Below are positions 20,501 to 25,931 of a stretch of 64,000 nucleotides of DNA, one piece after another (within the stretch, counting starts at the first letter, position 1; every line of letters begins with the position of its first letter). The position numbers and the translations under genes were made by a program. Source of the DNA: Dongia rigui (GTDB taxonomy: Bacteria > Pseudomonadota > Alphaproteobacteria > Dongiales > Dongiaceae). The stretch lies in NCBI RefSeq assembly GCF_034044635.1, contig NZ_JAXCLX010000001.1, forward strand, positions 372,001 to 436,000. The letters run 5' to 3'. The notes under the pieces are model-generated. The model was not told the origin of the DNA. It did no database searches and worked only from the letters and a program-made list of their open reading frames with translations.

Positions 20501-23398
20501 GGTCTCGTGAATCGTCTGCGTGCGCTGCTGGCCGCTGACGATGGTCACATCCGAGCGCGTGAGGTCGACGAGGTTGTCGCCGTCAATGTACCGCTGAATC
20601 GTCTTGGTCAGATTGTCGCTGCTGCTGAGCGTCACCGTTTTGCTCACCTGCGAGCCATCGGCACTGACGCTCATTTGCGTCGTGGTGTAGCTCTGATCGG
20701 CCGCGAAGACGATTTGGCTGGTCTCCGTGAGGTCCGTGGTACCGTTCCCGTCGAGATCGTAGGTGATCGTCTTGTCGAGACCGTCGAATACGGTAACGAC
20801 TTGCTTGATAAGCTTATGATCACGCGTCTCTTCGATCAGCGTCTCGGTCCGGGCCCCCCCGGCGTTATCGACATAGCTGTCTGAGCTGAGGTAATCGGCA
20901 ATGCTGTCCCCATCGACATCGCTTGCTTCCGCGCGCACTAGGCCGTTGGCGCTCACGGTCTTGACGGTCTGGTTGATGGATGTCCCGTCCGCATTGAGAT
21001 TGCTGATGACGATCGTCCGTTTTCCGTCCGCCGAAATCGTCCAGAGCTCACGCTGCGTCGTCCAACCGCCGCCTTGCTGGTCGCGGTCGATCGTAATGGT
21101 ATTGCCGTCGGCACTGGTATGCGTCGTGGTCTGATCAATCAGGACACCGCCGCCGCTCTTATTAGTGACGACCCGCGTCTTGCTGCCGTCTGCGGCCACG
21201 TTCGTGATATCGGTCTGCACCTGGTCGATCACGCCGTCGCCATCGGCATCGATGGTGAGGGTTTTGCTGAGACCGTCGGCGCTGACGATGCTGGTAACGA
21301 CCTGCGCCAGCGCTCCATCGGTGTTACGAGCGGTGTTGACGGTTGTGACCATGCCGTCGGCAGCTGTGGTCTCGGTATTTGTAACTGTGTAGCCGACACC
21401 GTCTGCCGTGAGCGCCACGGTCGCTGCCGTGCCGACGGTGCCATTGCTGCGCGTGAATGTCGTCTGCCCGGTTATCTGCGTGCCGTCCGGCAGGATGACT
21501 TCCGTGGCATCCGCGACAAGATTGATGGATGCGATGCCGGCTTCGGCCAGCGTAAGGACATCACTTGTACCATCGGCATTCGTTCTGACGACGACGAATT
21601 TGTTGAATTGCGCGTCACCGGCATCGAGCTTGCCGTTGCGGTTGGTATCGAACACATGGAGTAAGGCCTCCATGTCGCTCTCGGCCGACGGATCCCAATC
21701 GGTGAAGACGATCTGATTGCGCTCGGTAATCTGCCGATTGCCGGCGAGATCCAGAGCCAGCACACCATTGCCTGCAGCCGCCCAGGCGGTGCGGTGCATC
21801 AGCCCGTCGCCCTCGGTATTGAAGAACTTGTTGGACGTCGTCTGATCCGTGATGGAGATGCCGTTGCCGTCGAGGTCCAGCATGACCGGGAAGAATTTCT
21901 TGAAGAACTTCTTGAGCTTCTTGAGGAATTTTTTGGCCGAGTTCTTAGCGAGACCGCCATGCGGCAGACCGCCGCCACCCCCAAGGCCGGAATCGAAGCT
22001 GCTTGAAGCCGTAACGCTGAAAGTGAGGCTGCTGGACCCGTTGATCTGCCAGTTCCAAAGATTGTTGATCGAATAGGTCGAGTGGCTCGCATCCCAGCCG
22101 GACGAGCCGGAATGGTTCGATGGCATCTTCGTCAGATTGGCCTCGGCCTGCCGCAATTCTTCAGCGCGCCACTGCGCAATTTCATCCTCAGTGGGCTGCA
22201 CCCATGGGATATACTGAATTTCCTTCAGCATGCTCTGATAGTCATCAATAGCGAAATCGCTATGGAGCCGATTTAGAATATCCCGATATTCGGCTTTCCA
22301 ACTTACTGTGCCCGTGGCTTGGCGAACAGCTTCGGCAATGGCAGTGCCGTTCACATCTAATACATAGTAAGGCAGCGCACTTAGCGGAGAACTCTGTGGA
22401 TAGTCACGCCTTAGATCTATGCCGCCAAACTCAAATGAGCGAGCATCCATGCCATATTTACTAAAGTCGGGCGGGTGACCCATCGCGACAATATTGAAGT
22501 CGCGGTCATACCATACGTCTCCGTAAGACGAATATTTGAGGGGGGTTCCGTCTAGCTCGATCATTAAGCTTGGATCAACTCGCTCACCCGGTTCTAACCA
22601 AGTGAACCCCAGTGTATCAACTATACCCCTCCGCGCTCTCTCTCCAGCCGTGTATTCATCTCCGAGTGCTTTTTCTTCGTACCATCTCTTTGCATCGGCA
22701 CTCCACCAGCCCACGATCGCGACTGCGTTAGCGCCGGCTTCTCTTCTCCAGTTAGGATCTTGCTCAACGAAATACGGGCCGGTCGCGGGAGGATATAAGG
22801 TCGCCGATCCCGACAGATTTAAGTAGAGCCCACTATCGCCATTCGCCGTGTCTCGTTCTGCTGCTCCAACTGCCCACCCCAAATTGTAGCTGGCACCGGC
22901 TCTCCCATCTTTCTCAGTTAGGGCAGCAACGTCCCACCTAGTGGTCGTGGTACCGTCGTAATAGTCCACGCTCTCGTACTGAACGGGGCCAAGAGCCGCC
23001 AAAAATTGTCGACCTCCAGATTCAATTACTCCGCCTGGCTTTTGTACAAATCGACTGCTCTGATAATAGCCATTCTCGAAATCCCTCACGCCAAGAATGG
23101 TTGGCCACGCGTCTGTTGGGTAGTTAGTCGAGAGTCCCTTAGCTGCTAAATCCCACTCATACATTGACTGCTTTTGTATGAGGGTGGAGAGCGATATATT
23201 TGAGCTGACGCGGTATTGTTCGATTTGTGGAAGATCACCAAAAACACCACCTTTGCCAAATGCCCTGCTCGCCCATTGAGAGGCGTCCGCTTGCAGGTTG
23301 TGATTGATTCTGATGTCTTTGATAAAAGATCCATGTACCCAGTATCCGTTTTTTGACAGATCTTGCAGCGTTTTCTTCCAATTCAAGACGTCAACCAT
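2540..23398 (-). CDS. Giant RTX-type calcium-binding protein, type I secreted (6,952 aa)
   Basis: One uninterrupted frame of 20,859 bp. ATG 23396-23398 is preceded by GGAGAC. Residues ~1-430 are a non-repetitive N-terminal region with no Sec signal. Residues ~484-503 are a Lys/Phe-rich stretch (KKFLKKLKKFFKKFF), followed by 'PVMLDLDGNG', a calcium-loop motif common near the front of large RTX proteins. Residues ~640-2310 are about 33 tandem units of roughly 48 residues with D-x-DGDG-type loops. Residues ~2460-2570 resemble DUF4214. Residues ~2610-6840 are GGxGxDxLxGG RTX repeats with 'ENLTLTG' spacer blocks, interrupted by three propeller-like segments (~3600-3985, ~5400-5780, ~6320-6700). 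The C terminus (~6840-6952) matches the haemolysin-related domain with a tail ending LAAAWH, an uncleaved type I secretion signal. The exporter genes lie upstream on the same strand. Giant RTX proteins act as adhesins, surface-layer or motility proteins, or toxins. Adhesin or surface coat is my best inference; no catalytic domain is evident. Confidence 0.92.
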   Translation of the reverse strand: MVDVLNWKKTLQDLSKNGYWVHGSFIKDIRINHNLQADASQWASRAFGKGGVFGDLPQIEQYRVSSNISLSTLIQKQSMYEWDLAAKGLSTNYPTDAWPTILGVRDFENGYYQSSRFVQKPGGVIESGGRQFLAALGPVQYESVDYYDGTTTTRWDVAALTEKDGRAGASYNLGWAVGAAERDTANGDSGLYLNLSGSATLYPPATGPYFVEQDPNWRREAGANAVAIVGWWSADAKRWYEEKALGDEYTAGERARRGIVDTLGFTWLEPGERVDPSLMIELDGTPLKYSSYGDVWYDRDFNIVAMGHPPDFSKYGMDARSFEFGGIDLRRDYPQSSPLSALPYYVLDVNGTAIAEAVRQATGTVSWKAEYRDILNRLHSDFAIDDYQSMLKEIQYIPWVQPTEDEIAQWRAEELRQAEANLTKMPSNHSGSSGWDASHSTYSINNLWNWQINGSSSLTFSVTASSSFDSGLGGGGGLPHGGLAKNSAKKFLKKLKKFFKKFFPVMLDLDGNGISITDQTTSNKFFNTEGDGLMHRTAWAAAGNGVLALDLAGNRQITERNQIVFTDWDPSAESDMEALLHVFDTNRNGKLDAGDAQFNKFVVVRTNADGTSDVLTLAEAGIASINLVADATEVILPDGTQITGQTTFTRSNGTVGTAATVALTADGVGYTVTNTETTAADGMVTTVNTARNTDGALAQVVTSIVSADGLSKTLTIDADGDGVIDQVQTDITNVAADGSKTRVVTNKSGGGVLIDQTTTHTSADGNTITIDRDQQGGGWTTQRELWTISADGKRTIVISNLNADGTSINQTVKTVSANGLVRAEASDVDGDSIADYLSSDSYVDNAGGARTETLIEETRDHKLIKQVVTVFDGLDKTITYDLDGNGTTDLTETSQIVFAADQSYTTTQMSVSADGSQVSKTVTLSSSDNLTKTIQRYIDGDNLVDLTRSDVTIVSGQQRTQTIHETNHDGSLHSHSVTVRDADGLERGVEADTNGDGAVDYEMAVEIHADDSVTETVSHWNADGTLKDRIVSESTADGLVNTEKRDLDGVDGFERILTSVTATKSDGSSTETDSVFSADQTLLGKTIVETSQNGMVIEAKQDTNGDGVFELTTVDATQLDNDKSQVRTIIGSSANGNLLSQTVISTSADRRNVTQTVDSNGDGAADQVVTRVTELDGHLTVTTSNYAADGSLIGRSISKSNANGFSKSTETDIDGDTIADSKVMEETTLDGLGERTTTISEFNGSKLRSQSINKISANGLVTSQETDLNGDGVFDQKIEDVTVLNLDGSRTQTVSIYNGKGSLRSQTDTTISANGLEKTVKNDVDGDGLFDTISVSTTLLQADGSRIELQDQSSRNDAPLAHSEMETSADQRAITRLIDADANGAYDQKIRSVIADDGSITETTTDLRTNVQVIRKTSANGLIVSEKRDVDGNGVFEQQSLRATVWNAKGSSTQTETRSAADGTLLGKSIVNNSADGLSVERRIDADGDGVFESTTHDETEIRVDGSRVRTLVTESADGAVIGSTVTYTSADQRYVETAIDMNGDGLTDGEVFNVVEADGDRVRTEHNFSAAGNLLSWSIATTSANGLATSMQSDADGDGHFDVIQSNEVVLESNGDRVTTVSINNGDGSLRSRTIELLTESGLKKIVTTDVDGDGAVDLMVESVTILADEGLTTVTEKTFNGNNVLRTSSKVETSDDGLVRTEWRNLDGIGVDDLIIKQSTLLNADGSRQTIVTNENFHGLRDKSTTTVSGDGTVTETETFTYGSVDGSVDTRESVRREIESDGDIVETVTNLKLDSGMFGQKTTVTSANGLVKTITTDVDGNGSVDLTAKSETTLTADGGEITKSWTKNTTSLIQQSETSRSGDGLSTTERQDGNGDGVFEYKRTSVKTLNADGSVTETVTETNADGSNRSQTVTITNADQRQSTTTRSLAGATVKTETTTVQSNGDKVTTVVSRNAAGTVLGTVITTTSTNGLKKVVQSLNAAGVVIDTQTTSAVLNPDGSRTETVNQTGGVSGTTVTTRSADGLTTEAQSTLTGVMTSSVRMSEHISLEQDGSRIGIVTVTSGDGSIKNRAVTNTSDDGLVTNVTLDLNGDGIVDLTSKTEIYTDGAKLVTATAKLPATGALIRKDVTSTSADGRTTILDRDSDGNGVTDLTVTTVKNADGSVTEKRVGGALNGYPAFHQETRSFVDTNGSEKLITEFLDGAGAVISRTTSVSSANGLSGSVEFDINADGHVDQKSERWTVFNSDGSSIETEKFTLSGGVPSSTRVSYKSADGSLTSTALDLDGNGVTERSAVTSVGADGSITHIYTDFDNVTGAQGGQSVVSLGASGLSEISRGGVNLIVSYLQAGKTSTAMKALIALSKGKPAANSSSGQWVFTVQASAEVDTTTIFVGVNGSNQWVRTSSGTQVANATHFVDANNIETWSWNIVSATLWAQSSSMPILAASGSIEIDVGTKELYTDRADNIYSAALSREMSSDERQMLAQYIQGGILKESLLATNILASTEFTTKYGTMTDAAFVLRMFTNAIGHLPTASERDYYLNALTAGSMSRADILIALGEGVASGQVTRSVWQDGTVNDTISYMTALAAVTVDLANTANNAGRSSGDDYAVVRNVVGTAFNDRLTGNSKDNVLVGGSGADILDGGTGSDTASYINAEAGVVANLSTSFSETGDAAGDEFTAIENLTGSEFADTLVGNTVVNILTGAAGSDRLDGGAGADKMVGGSGDDLYVVDNANDSVIESDGEGNDTIESSVTETLSANVENLTLSGVSAISGTGNALDNHILGNSAANGLSGDAGNDVLDGGLGADTLTGGSGNDTFIVDNVGDKVVEGAAGGTDTVVSDVTFTLAANVENLVLAGSASINGDGNALDNAISGNVGANSLNGGAGNDRLDGGAGSDTLTGGTGNDVYVIDTGKDVVNELTGEGIDTIESAVSYVLVAEVENLTLKGTALLGTGNLLANTLTGTAAANTLDGQGGDDSLEGGAGADVLIGGAGKDTASYTGAQEAVIASLTSPNANTSDAAGDSYEGVENLTGSAFADELTGDDQDNRLDGGVGADKLYGGKGNDIYIVDDKGDVIEELNGDGIDVVESSISFALGSSLENLTLTGSANIDGKGNDTSNEITGNAGANKLDGGAGADKLTGGDGDDIYTIDSLSDQVIETATGGSDTVQSAVAYDLTQAYATNIENVTLLGSALNATGNAGANVLIGNDQQNVLTGGDGDDTLVGGAGADKLSGGNGTDTASYVSAGGAIKADLSIGMGTLGDALGDTFGDTTTAIENLTGSAFNDTLLGNAAINVLTGGGGDDYLDGGVGNDTLLGGTGNDTYILSALADKVTENADEGIDTVQIGVTGYTLTANVENLILTGTAVAGTGNALDNVITGNSAANTLTGGDGADTLNGGSGNDTLVGGLGNDIYEDIEAGDKITEAAAAGIDTIKTAISYSLAPTMTINVENLVLTGTGDVTGTGNALDNQIIGNAGANTLDGGTGNDVLDGGAGNDTLVGGAGNDVLDGGAGNDILIAGAGNDILTGGDGIDTVSLSGSAADYEIIDLGGDQLLVRDLRSDAPDGTDRLVGVEKIRFESEIIAELGVPSGQTSVLTAQAEQLAPGATGADLAKIVKLENTNGNRLVIWNVGTAVYGRLTNAYGQYLGNVFSLGSASGKVDVAAAPGGGFIVSAIYGSSLTVTKYTASGAVDGSVPAYTVTGVTPYATSNATNGYGYDTYHSSIGYLSDGSYVVTWNSTGIDGVVDGIAAQHFSATGVPDATRINVNTFTSSYQMQASVTALTGGGFVIAWESYSTNYDIKARIYDNSGAPLSGEFPISTIAGNEYTPKLAALKNGGFVAVFYTEGTLNGSAQDIAAAIYSANGTVVKAPFKVNTLTDSLQLRPAVAVLADGTFVVIWDGYEGSADADLYGISGQRFDADGNKIGGEFQINTKTTGSQLSVDVTADENGGFTVTWQSSDGTISTRSFNAVDLVDGTNVADVLAGTSKAEVLYGYTGNDQIVGGDGDDTLNGGVGDDVMKGGAGYDTYVVDSAKDAVTELSGEGNDLIQSSVSYTLGENVENLTLIGVGAIDGTGNALDNVIIGNDANNVLIGGLGKDYLSGGKGDDTYVVSEVLVTKSTHAPADGPQYSYAAVDQLSELVGGGTDTVLASCDYTIATFANIENLTLTGNAAIVGMGNSGANIITGNALANKLSGGEGNDILIGGAGADELLGGDGIDTASYINATAGVTANLVSSSFNTGDAAGDTYSGLGPSTIENLTGSSFDDALIGNQEVNVLIGGDGNDSLDGGAGGDTLIGGAGNDRYSVEISTDVVTELKNGGIDTVQSTITYTLGTNLENLTLTGTAAVNGTGNALDNTITGNSAVNTLTGGDGADMLNGGGSNDTLVGGLGDDTYEDVETGDVITEAASAGIDTITTSVSYSLTTKATNVENLILKGNANISGTGNALNNHIVGNTSDNTLSGGAGNDQLDGGAGFDTAEFSGKTSDYLVATLADGRVRVEDLRTGKDGVDILDSVEKIVFLGEGAASVIYGTLGDDKLFGDANANTFHGYLGKDEMSGGAGNDIYIVNSIGDKAIEAANEGVDLVLTSVEFELGENVENLTLLGTAGVKGIGNELANVINGSSGDDFIDGGKAVDTLAGGLGNDTYVVDDVNDKVTEAASGGTDTIQSSANYNVALAANVENLTLLGAAVIGTGNTGANILTGNDLNNIFNGGTGNDTLIGGKGADTLDGDAGTDTASYATAMTGVVASLDTTWSPPSDVDAGDAKGDSFIEIENLAGSAFDDILVGNGAANVLTGGAGNDRLIGGVGNDTLVGGVGNDTYVVDAAGDIVTEAANEGIDTVEASLTYTLGSTIENLRLTGTNAINGTGNNLKNTIIGNSAANKLDGGYGADHLAGGEGDDIYVVDHAMDEVTEASGEGIDLVQSTVSFAIGDNVENLTLTGTGALNGTGNELSNAIVGNSGDNILDGGGGVDTLTGGTGNDTYIVDDVLDIVVEAASSGNDWIKASVSITLAANVENLKLTGGANLDGIGTADSNAIIGNDGNNRLDGAAGADSLSGGKGDDVYVVDAVDDVITELAGEGTDTVESSVTYDLAEKEFIENVTLTGTTSTNATGNGSANILLGNAAINVLTGGGGDDYLDGGVGNDTLLGGTGNDTYILSALADKVTENADEGIDTVQIGVTGYTLTANVENLILTGTAVAGTGNALDNVITGNSAANTLTGGDGADTLNGGSGNDTLVGGLGNDIYEDIEAGDKITEAAAAGIDTIKTAISYSLAPTMTINVENLVLTGTGDVTGTGNALDNQIIGNAGANTLDGGSGNDMLDGGAGNDILIAGAGNDILIGGDGVDTAVFSGKGTDYEWTDLGNGVVQLRDLRTGSPDGTDKISGIEKIRFTGDDVPLPAGSEVTIASVSGSQYASMLNLGAGNRLYTWNEGTAVKGKILDASDQQVGSTLILGTASGKVELALLANGGFVTSSVSGSTLTVNRYTASGAADGTTAQVIAGVTPFLTAGASNSNGSALYRAPIAVLSDGTYVVTWGSTGIDGANDGIAAQLFSAAGAKVGTPFQVTTVVTGYQMLPAVTTLGAGRLLIAWQDGSSGQYDVKAQIFSNNGAKIGSELTLSAIAGSNESTVSITALGNGGFVATWFSLETVNGSAQDVYVRVFDANGAALGAESVVNTITPSYQWCPVVTALTDGGFVVVWQGQSPENSTYEIYGQRYDSLGNKSGQEFVVNTTTAGQQGLPSVVANPDGGFTVAWQSTGTTIQSRTFGAGSIIEGTFDVDTLVGDAKSNLIYGYLGGDSLSGGAGDDVLNGGLGNDTLVGGTGNDTYVVDSAGDVATENAAEGTDLVQASVSYTLSANVENLTLIGSGSINGTGNALNNTLTGNDGDNVLDGGAGNDTLIGGKGNDTYIIDQAGETITENASEGTDTVQASISYDISGAANLENVTLTGTAAINATGNAGANVLTGNIAVNTLTGGDGNDTLIGGGGADVLVGGNGTDTASYANAGAGVTASLTTPASNTGDAAGDTYTTIENLTGSAFDDVLTGDTAANRLEGGSGNDTLDGGTGTDTLVGGAGDDTYVLDVAADVATENANEGVDTVKIGVTYTLGANVENLTLTGVSAINGTGNALNNVLIGNGAANTLTGGDGADTLNGGLGNDTLVGGLGDDTYEDVEAGDTVTEAAAAGIDTVKTAIAYTLGTNVENLVLTGSANVSGTGNALDNQLTGNAGINTLDGGAGNDVLDGGAGNDTLVGGAGNDILIGGDGVDRAVFSGKGTDYEWTDLGNGVVQLRDLRTGSPDGTDKISGIEKIRFTGDDVPLPAGNEITVATASAVVLDSMVALGNGNHLYVWNEGTPTKARIIDGNNQAVGNVLTLGTNGGKVRAAALQNGGIVTVSYDGATVTVNRYTSAGVPDGTQTISGQSGYSATYTFTNPAIAVLTDGSYVVVWHSAGDGSTNGIFAQHYSAGGSPIGVPFVVNTITASYQLLPSITALSSGYAISWESHQSGYDIAVQIFSPSDAKVGGETNLSVSTANEDYSSIGVLADGRMIVAWHNSSAIDGSNYDIYARLLDSAGAPIGNVFRVGNISSVQQYPTAVGLTDGSFVIVWESNNSGSFDICGQRYDSTGQPLGQEFVVNTTTAGIQTRALVVPDADGGFTVSWQSDDGTIRSRSFGGGSIIEGTFGVDTLVGDTKSNLIYGYLGDDSLSGGAGDDVLNGGLGNDTLAGGTGNDTLVGGLGDDTYEDVEAGDTVTEAAAAGIDTVKTAIAYTLGANVENLVLTGSANVSGTGNALDNQLTGNAGINTLDGGAGNDVLDGGAGNDTLVGGAGADEFRFGRGGGNDVVDSYDTDGAADKLAILAGVDTDQLWFTQSGNDLIVSIVGTSDKATIQGWYNSDDRKLNRIQLADGKYATASDVELLRSAMASFSPPPLGQTNIDTATQQSLQPTLAAAWH
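2916..3215. repeat. 300-bp internal repeat of the RTX gene, C-terminal copy
   Basis: Aligns with 4626-4925 at an offset of 1,710 bp with about eight mismatches in 300. It encodes an RTX block plus an 'ENLVLTG' spacer near the C terminus of the giant protein. Confidence 0.8.
4626..4925. repeat. 300-bp internal repeat of the RTX gene, partner copy
   Basis: Partner of 2916-3215. The DNA just before it, about 4450-4620, also resembles 7205-7376, so several module copies of different ages are present. Confidence 0.8.
7443..8032. repeat. 590-bp near-identical internal repeat, copy A
   Basis: Aligns to 12936-13525 at a constant offset of 5,493 bp. I found one mismatch (A at 8018 against G at 13511). 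Both copies lie in the RTX part of the giant gene in the same frame. Near-identity including third codon positions points to recent duplication or gene conversion. Confidence 0.9.
12936..13525. repeat. 590-bp near-identical internal repeat, copy B
   Basis: Partner of 7443-8032 (one mismatch found by eye). Similarity to the partner ends sharply after 13525, where the two copies diverge to different RTX spacers. Confidence 0.9.
16470..21480 (-). repeat. About 33 tandem ~48-residue D-x-DGDG repeats in the giant protein
   Basis: Translated units follow a loose pattern: 'TxSA(N/D)GL', about six residues, 'D(V/A/I)DGDGxxD', then about twelve residues, 'DGSxxxT' and 'NxDGxLxxQ'. The acidic DxDGDG loop resembles EF-hand/dockerin or thrombospondin type 3 calcium loops. 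Units are diverged from each other at DNA level, unlike parts of the RTX region, so this block looks older. The count is approximate. Confidence 0.75.
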
Positions 23399-23452
23399 GT
23401 TGTGTCTCCAATTTCTTTCGCAAGTTAATCTGTACGGATTAGCGAATATCGA

Positions 23453-24322
23453 TTAAGGGGTTTCGGAAACTGGCTGCTCAGATAACCATTGCTTTATTGC
23501 ATCAAAATACTCCGACCAGGTCATGCCCTCACGAACGTCTTGACTGTATAGGAACTTCAGTGCTGTGGAGGGATTGGCCCCTGTTCGAGCATCACGAAAG
23601 AACTCTTCTCCAGCCTCATTGGTCAAAGACTCTGAGTTCGCCGCAAGAACACCCAGCAGAGCAAATGAATTATGTAGATTGCACATTAGATGCGATCGAT
23701 GTGGTTCATCATCTGAAACCTGCATCGCAAGTACGATCTGGTGCTTGTATTGCGCCATGGATCCGAGACAATAACGCCTCGCGCTTTGCTCAAGAAGGTA
23801 CCCGTACTCAGAGACGGATTTTTCTGCAGAGTAGAAGTTTGAATAGTTGAGATTTTTGATGAACTGTCGAATTGCGTCAGTAAATTCAACTGACTTAGGA
23901 TAGGCGATTATTATATCTACGGCCTTCTCGGCCGCGCACGCCGGAAGCCTGAGGGAATCTGACTGGTCTGGCGCCACTATCACTTTGCACCAGTCAATTG
24001 ATATTCCAACTATGCTCGCGATACCTCTGACTCTTTCAACGTCAGCGCGAACAACTTCTTGATCGACGTTCTTGCCTTCAATTGTAACTAAGACAAGTGA
24101 TTTCTTTTTCCACCGAGAGAAGGATGCTTGAGCATTTTCCAATAGCTGGAATGACTTATGATCACCGAATACAGCGGTCGCATCAGCGATGTAGTCCTCG
24201 ACAATTCTTGTTACGACAGCCCCCTCGGCTCTGGCTGCCGTACTTATGCTTGATAGAAGAAACAGCGAGAGAAGTAGGTAAGTCAACTTGGCGTGGCAAC
24301 CAGACCTATAGGCCATTCTCAC
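23453..24322 (-). CDS. Exported DUF2927-like protein in the RTX secretion cluster
   Basis: 289 residues. GTG 24322 overlaps the upstream adaptor's TGA by 4 bp (GTGA), so the two are translationally coupled. An ATG two codons later is an alternative start. Residues ~12-32 are a signal peptide (leucine-rich core, cleavage likely after ARA). The mature part contains 'GISIDWCKV', a 'CNLHNSFALLGV' segment and 'LKFLYSQDVREGMTW'. Their order and spacing resemble DUF2927, where a Cys-containing helix is followed by a 'LYDPRxxPGM' motif. That assignment is my pattern match and is not certain. It has four cysteines in the mature part. It looks AT-richer than the exporter genes, as does the adjoining start of the RTX gene 55 bp downstream. 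It lacks the motifs of LapG-type periplasmic proteases. A periplasmic or surface role in maturing or retaining the giant protein is inferred from position only. Confidence 0.7.
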   Translation of the reverse strand: MRMAYRSGCHAKLTYLLLSLFLLSSISTAARAEGAVVTRIVEDYIADATAVFGDHKSFQLLENAQASFSRWKKKSLVLVTIEGKNVDQEVVRADVERVRGIASIVGISIDWCKVIVAPDQSDSLRLPACAAEKAVDIIIAYPKSVEFTDAIRQFIKNLNYSNFYSAEKSVSEYGYLLEQSARRYCLGSMAQYKHQIVLAMQVSDDEPHRSHLMCNLHNSFALLGVLAANSESLTNEAGEEFFRDARTGANPSTALKFLYSQDVREGMTWSEYFDAIKQWLSEQPVSETP

Positions 24323-25746
24323 CTCTCCCTGCCCGCCTCATCGCCCATGCGGATGAGGGGCGAGAGGACGTATTCGATCAGTTTGCGTGTCCCGGTCTTG
24401 ATCTCGACGGCGGCGACCATGCCGGGGGTGAGTTGGACGTCTCTACCATCGGCGTCGATGGTGTCCTTTTCGAGACGGACGCGTGTCGTGTAGATGAGCC
24501 TTGAGGGCTGGCCATCGCCGCCCTGCTGCTCGACCGCATCGCCCGAGATCGTGACGACATGGCCCGTGAGTGTGCCGTAGCGGGTGAAGGGGAAGGCGTC
24601 GAGTTTGACGATGGCTTCCTGACCTTCGCGGACGAAGCCGATATCCTTGTTCTCGATCTCGGCCTCGATCTCGATGCCGGCGTCTTCCGGGACCACAATC
24701 ATCAGAGGTTTTGCCGGTTCGACGACGCCGCCGATGGTGTGGAGCTGCAATTGCTGCACTGTGCCGGCGACAGGTGCTGTGAGGCGTTGCAGGGCCTGGC
24801 GCTGGGTTGCCTTCTTCAACTCCTCGGTCAGCTGGGCTGCCTGGCTTTCCGCCTCGGTCAGTTCCTTGAGGCGGTCGCGTTCGAACTCCTCCGTCGCCTG
24901 GGCGATCTGGCGCTGGATGGTGGCGATGCCGGCCTGCGCCTCGCTGGCGCGGGCCTTGGCGACGCTCGCCTCGCCTTCCATGGCGATGAGCTCCTGCTGC
25001 ATTTCGAGGAATTGCTGTTTAGGGGTGAGGCCTTTTTCGAGCAACCCGCGCCGCGCTTCGACCTGTTCGCGCTTCAAAGGCAGCTGCGCCTCGATCTTGG
25101 CGATCTCGGCCCTGGTGCCGACGGCGCCGGCGCGCTGGCGTTCTAGCTCGCGGGCGAGGGCGGCGAGCTTTTCCTCCTGCTCGCCAAGCTGCGTGCTGCG
25201 GAAGCTGCGCGCCAAGGCGAGGTTGGCCTCGTCGAAGCCACCCGCCGCGCGCGTGTCGTCCAGCGCCTCGCCACCCGGCAACCCCAAGACCGAGCGCAGT
25301 CGGGCGACATCCAGGCGCCGGGCGGTCAGTTCCTGGGTGAGCCGATCGGTGTCGGCCCCGGTCAGCGTGGAATCGAGTTCGATGAGCAGCGCGCCCTTTT
25401 CCACATGCTGGCCTTCCTCGACCGCGATATTGGTGACGACACCGGTCTCGAAGGCCTGTATCACCTTGGTGCGGCCGGATGGCACGATCTTGCCCTGCCC
25501 GACCGCCACGATGTCGATCTCACCCACGCAGGCCCAGAGCAAAGCGAGCCCCACGAACGCGGAGATGGCGAGCGCCACGGCGCGGCCCAGAGGCGAAGGC
25601 GGCGTCTCCAACACCTCGACCGCGGCGGGGAGGAACTCCTGCTCATAGCCATCGGGCGCGAAGATGCCGCCGAGGCGGCCCCCCATTTTTCCCATGGCGG
25701 TACGGACGCGAGAGGTGGGGAGAGCGACGACGTTATCGGTGGACAT
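24319..25746 (-). CDS. HlyD-family type I secretion periplasmic adaptor
   Basis: 475 residues from ATG 25746, which has GGAGG seven bases upstream. A longer frame to 25770 lacks such a site. A single membrane helix lies near residues 55-75 ('AVALAISAFVGLALLWACVG'). It is followed by a lipoyl-like half ('VVTNIAVEEGQHVEKGALL'), a long Glu/Ala/Gln-rich coiled coil (~100-290), the second lipoyl half ('LTAPVAGTVQQL') and a beta-barrel region with 'IENKDIGFVREGQEA'. This is the standard layout of HlyD/PrtE adaptors, which link the inner-membrane exporter to a TolC-type channel. It lies between the exporter gene and the DUF2927-like gene, all on one strand. The outer-membrane channel must come from elsewhere in the genome. 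Confidence 0.92.
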   Translation of the reverse strand: MSTDNVVALPTSRVRTAMGKMGGRLGGIFAPDGYEQEFLPAAVEVLETPPSPLGRAVALAISAFVGLALLWACVGEIDIVAVGQGKIVPSGRTKVIQAFETGVVTNIAVEEGQHVEKGALLIELDSTLTGADTDRLTQELTARRLDVARLRSVLGLPGGEALDDTRAAGGFDEANLALARSFRSTQLGEQEEKLAALARELERQRAGAVGTRAEIAKIEAQLPLKREQVEARRGLLEKGLTPKQQFLEMQQELIAMEGEASVAKARASEAQAGIATIQRQIAQATEEFERDRLKELTEAESQAAQLTEELKKATQRQALQRLTAPVAGTVQQLQLHTIGGVVEPAKPLMIVVPEDAGIEIEAEIENKDIGFVREGQEAIVKLDAFPFTRYGTLTGHVVTISGDAVEQQGGDGQPSRLIYTTRVRLEKDTIDADGRDVQLTPGMVAAVEIKTGTRKLIEYVLSPLIRMGDEAGRER

Positions 25747-25771
25747 AACGGCCTCCCGACAAAGGCGCACA

Positions 25772-25890
25772 CGCCCTCTCCCTTCGCGGGAGAGGGTTGG
25801 GGTGAGGGGGTGGCTGCACCCGGCTCGCTGATAGAGCCCCCCTCACCGGCTCGCTTCGCTCACCACCCTCTCCCGCGAGGGGAGAGGGCT
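25772..25890. repeat. REP-like double palindrome between the ABC and HlyD genes
   Basis: Two hairpins of the type CCCTCTCCC...GGGAGAGGG (about 25775-25796 and 25866-25888) bracket GGTGAGGGGG and CCCCCTCACC arms, giving a nested palindrome of about 115 bp. Such elements are dispersed intergenic repeats in many alphaproteobacteria. Here it sits inside the secretion operon, where it could slow transcription or affect mRNA stability between exporter and adaptor. Confidence 0.7.
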
Positions 25891-25931
25891 CAGTCCGTGC
25901 GACGCTCATCAGAGCTGACAACGAAAGAGTG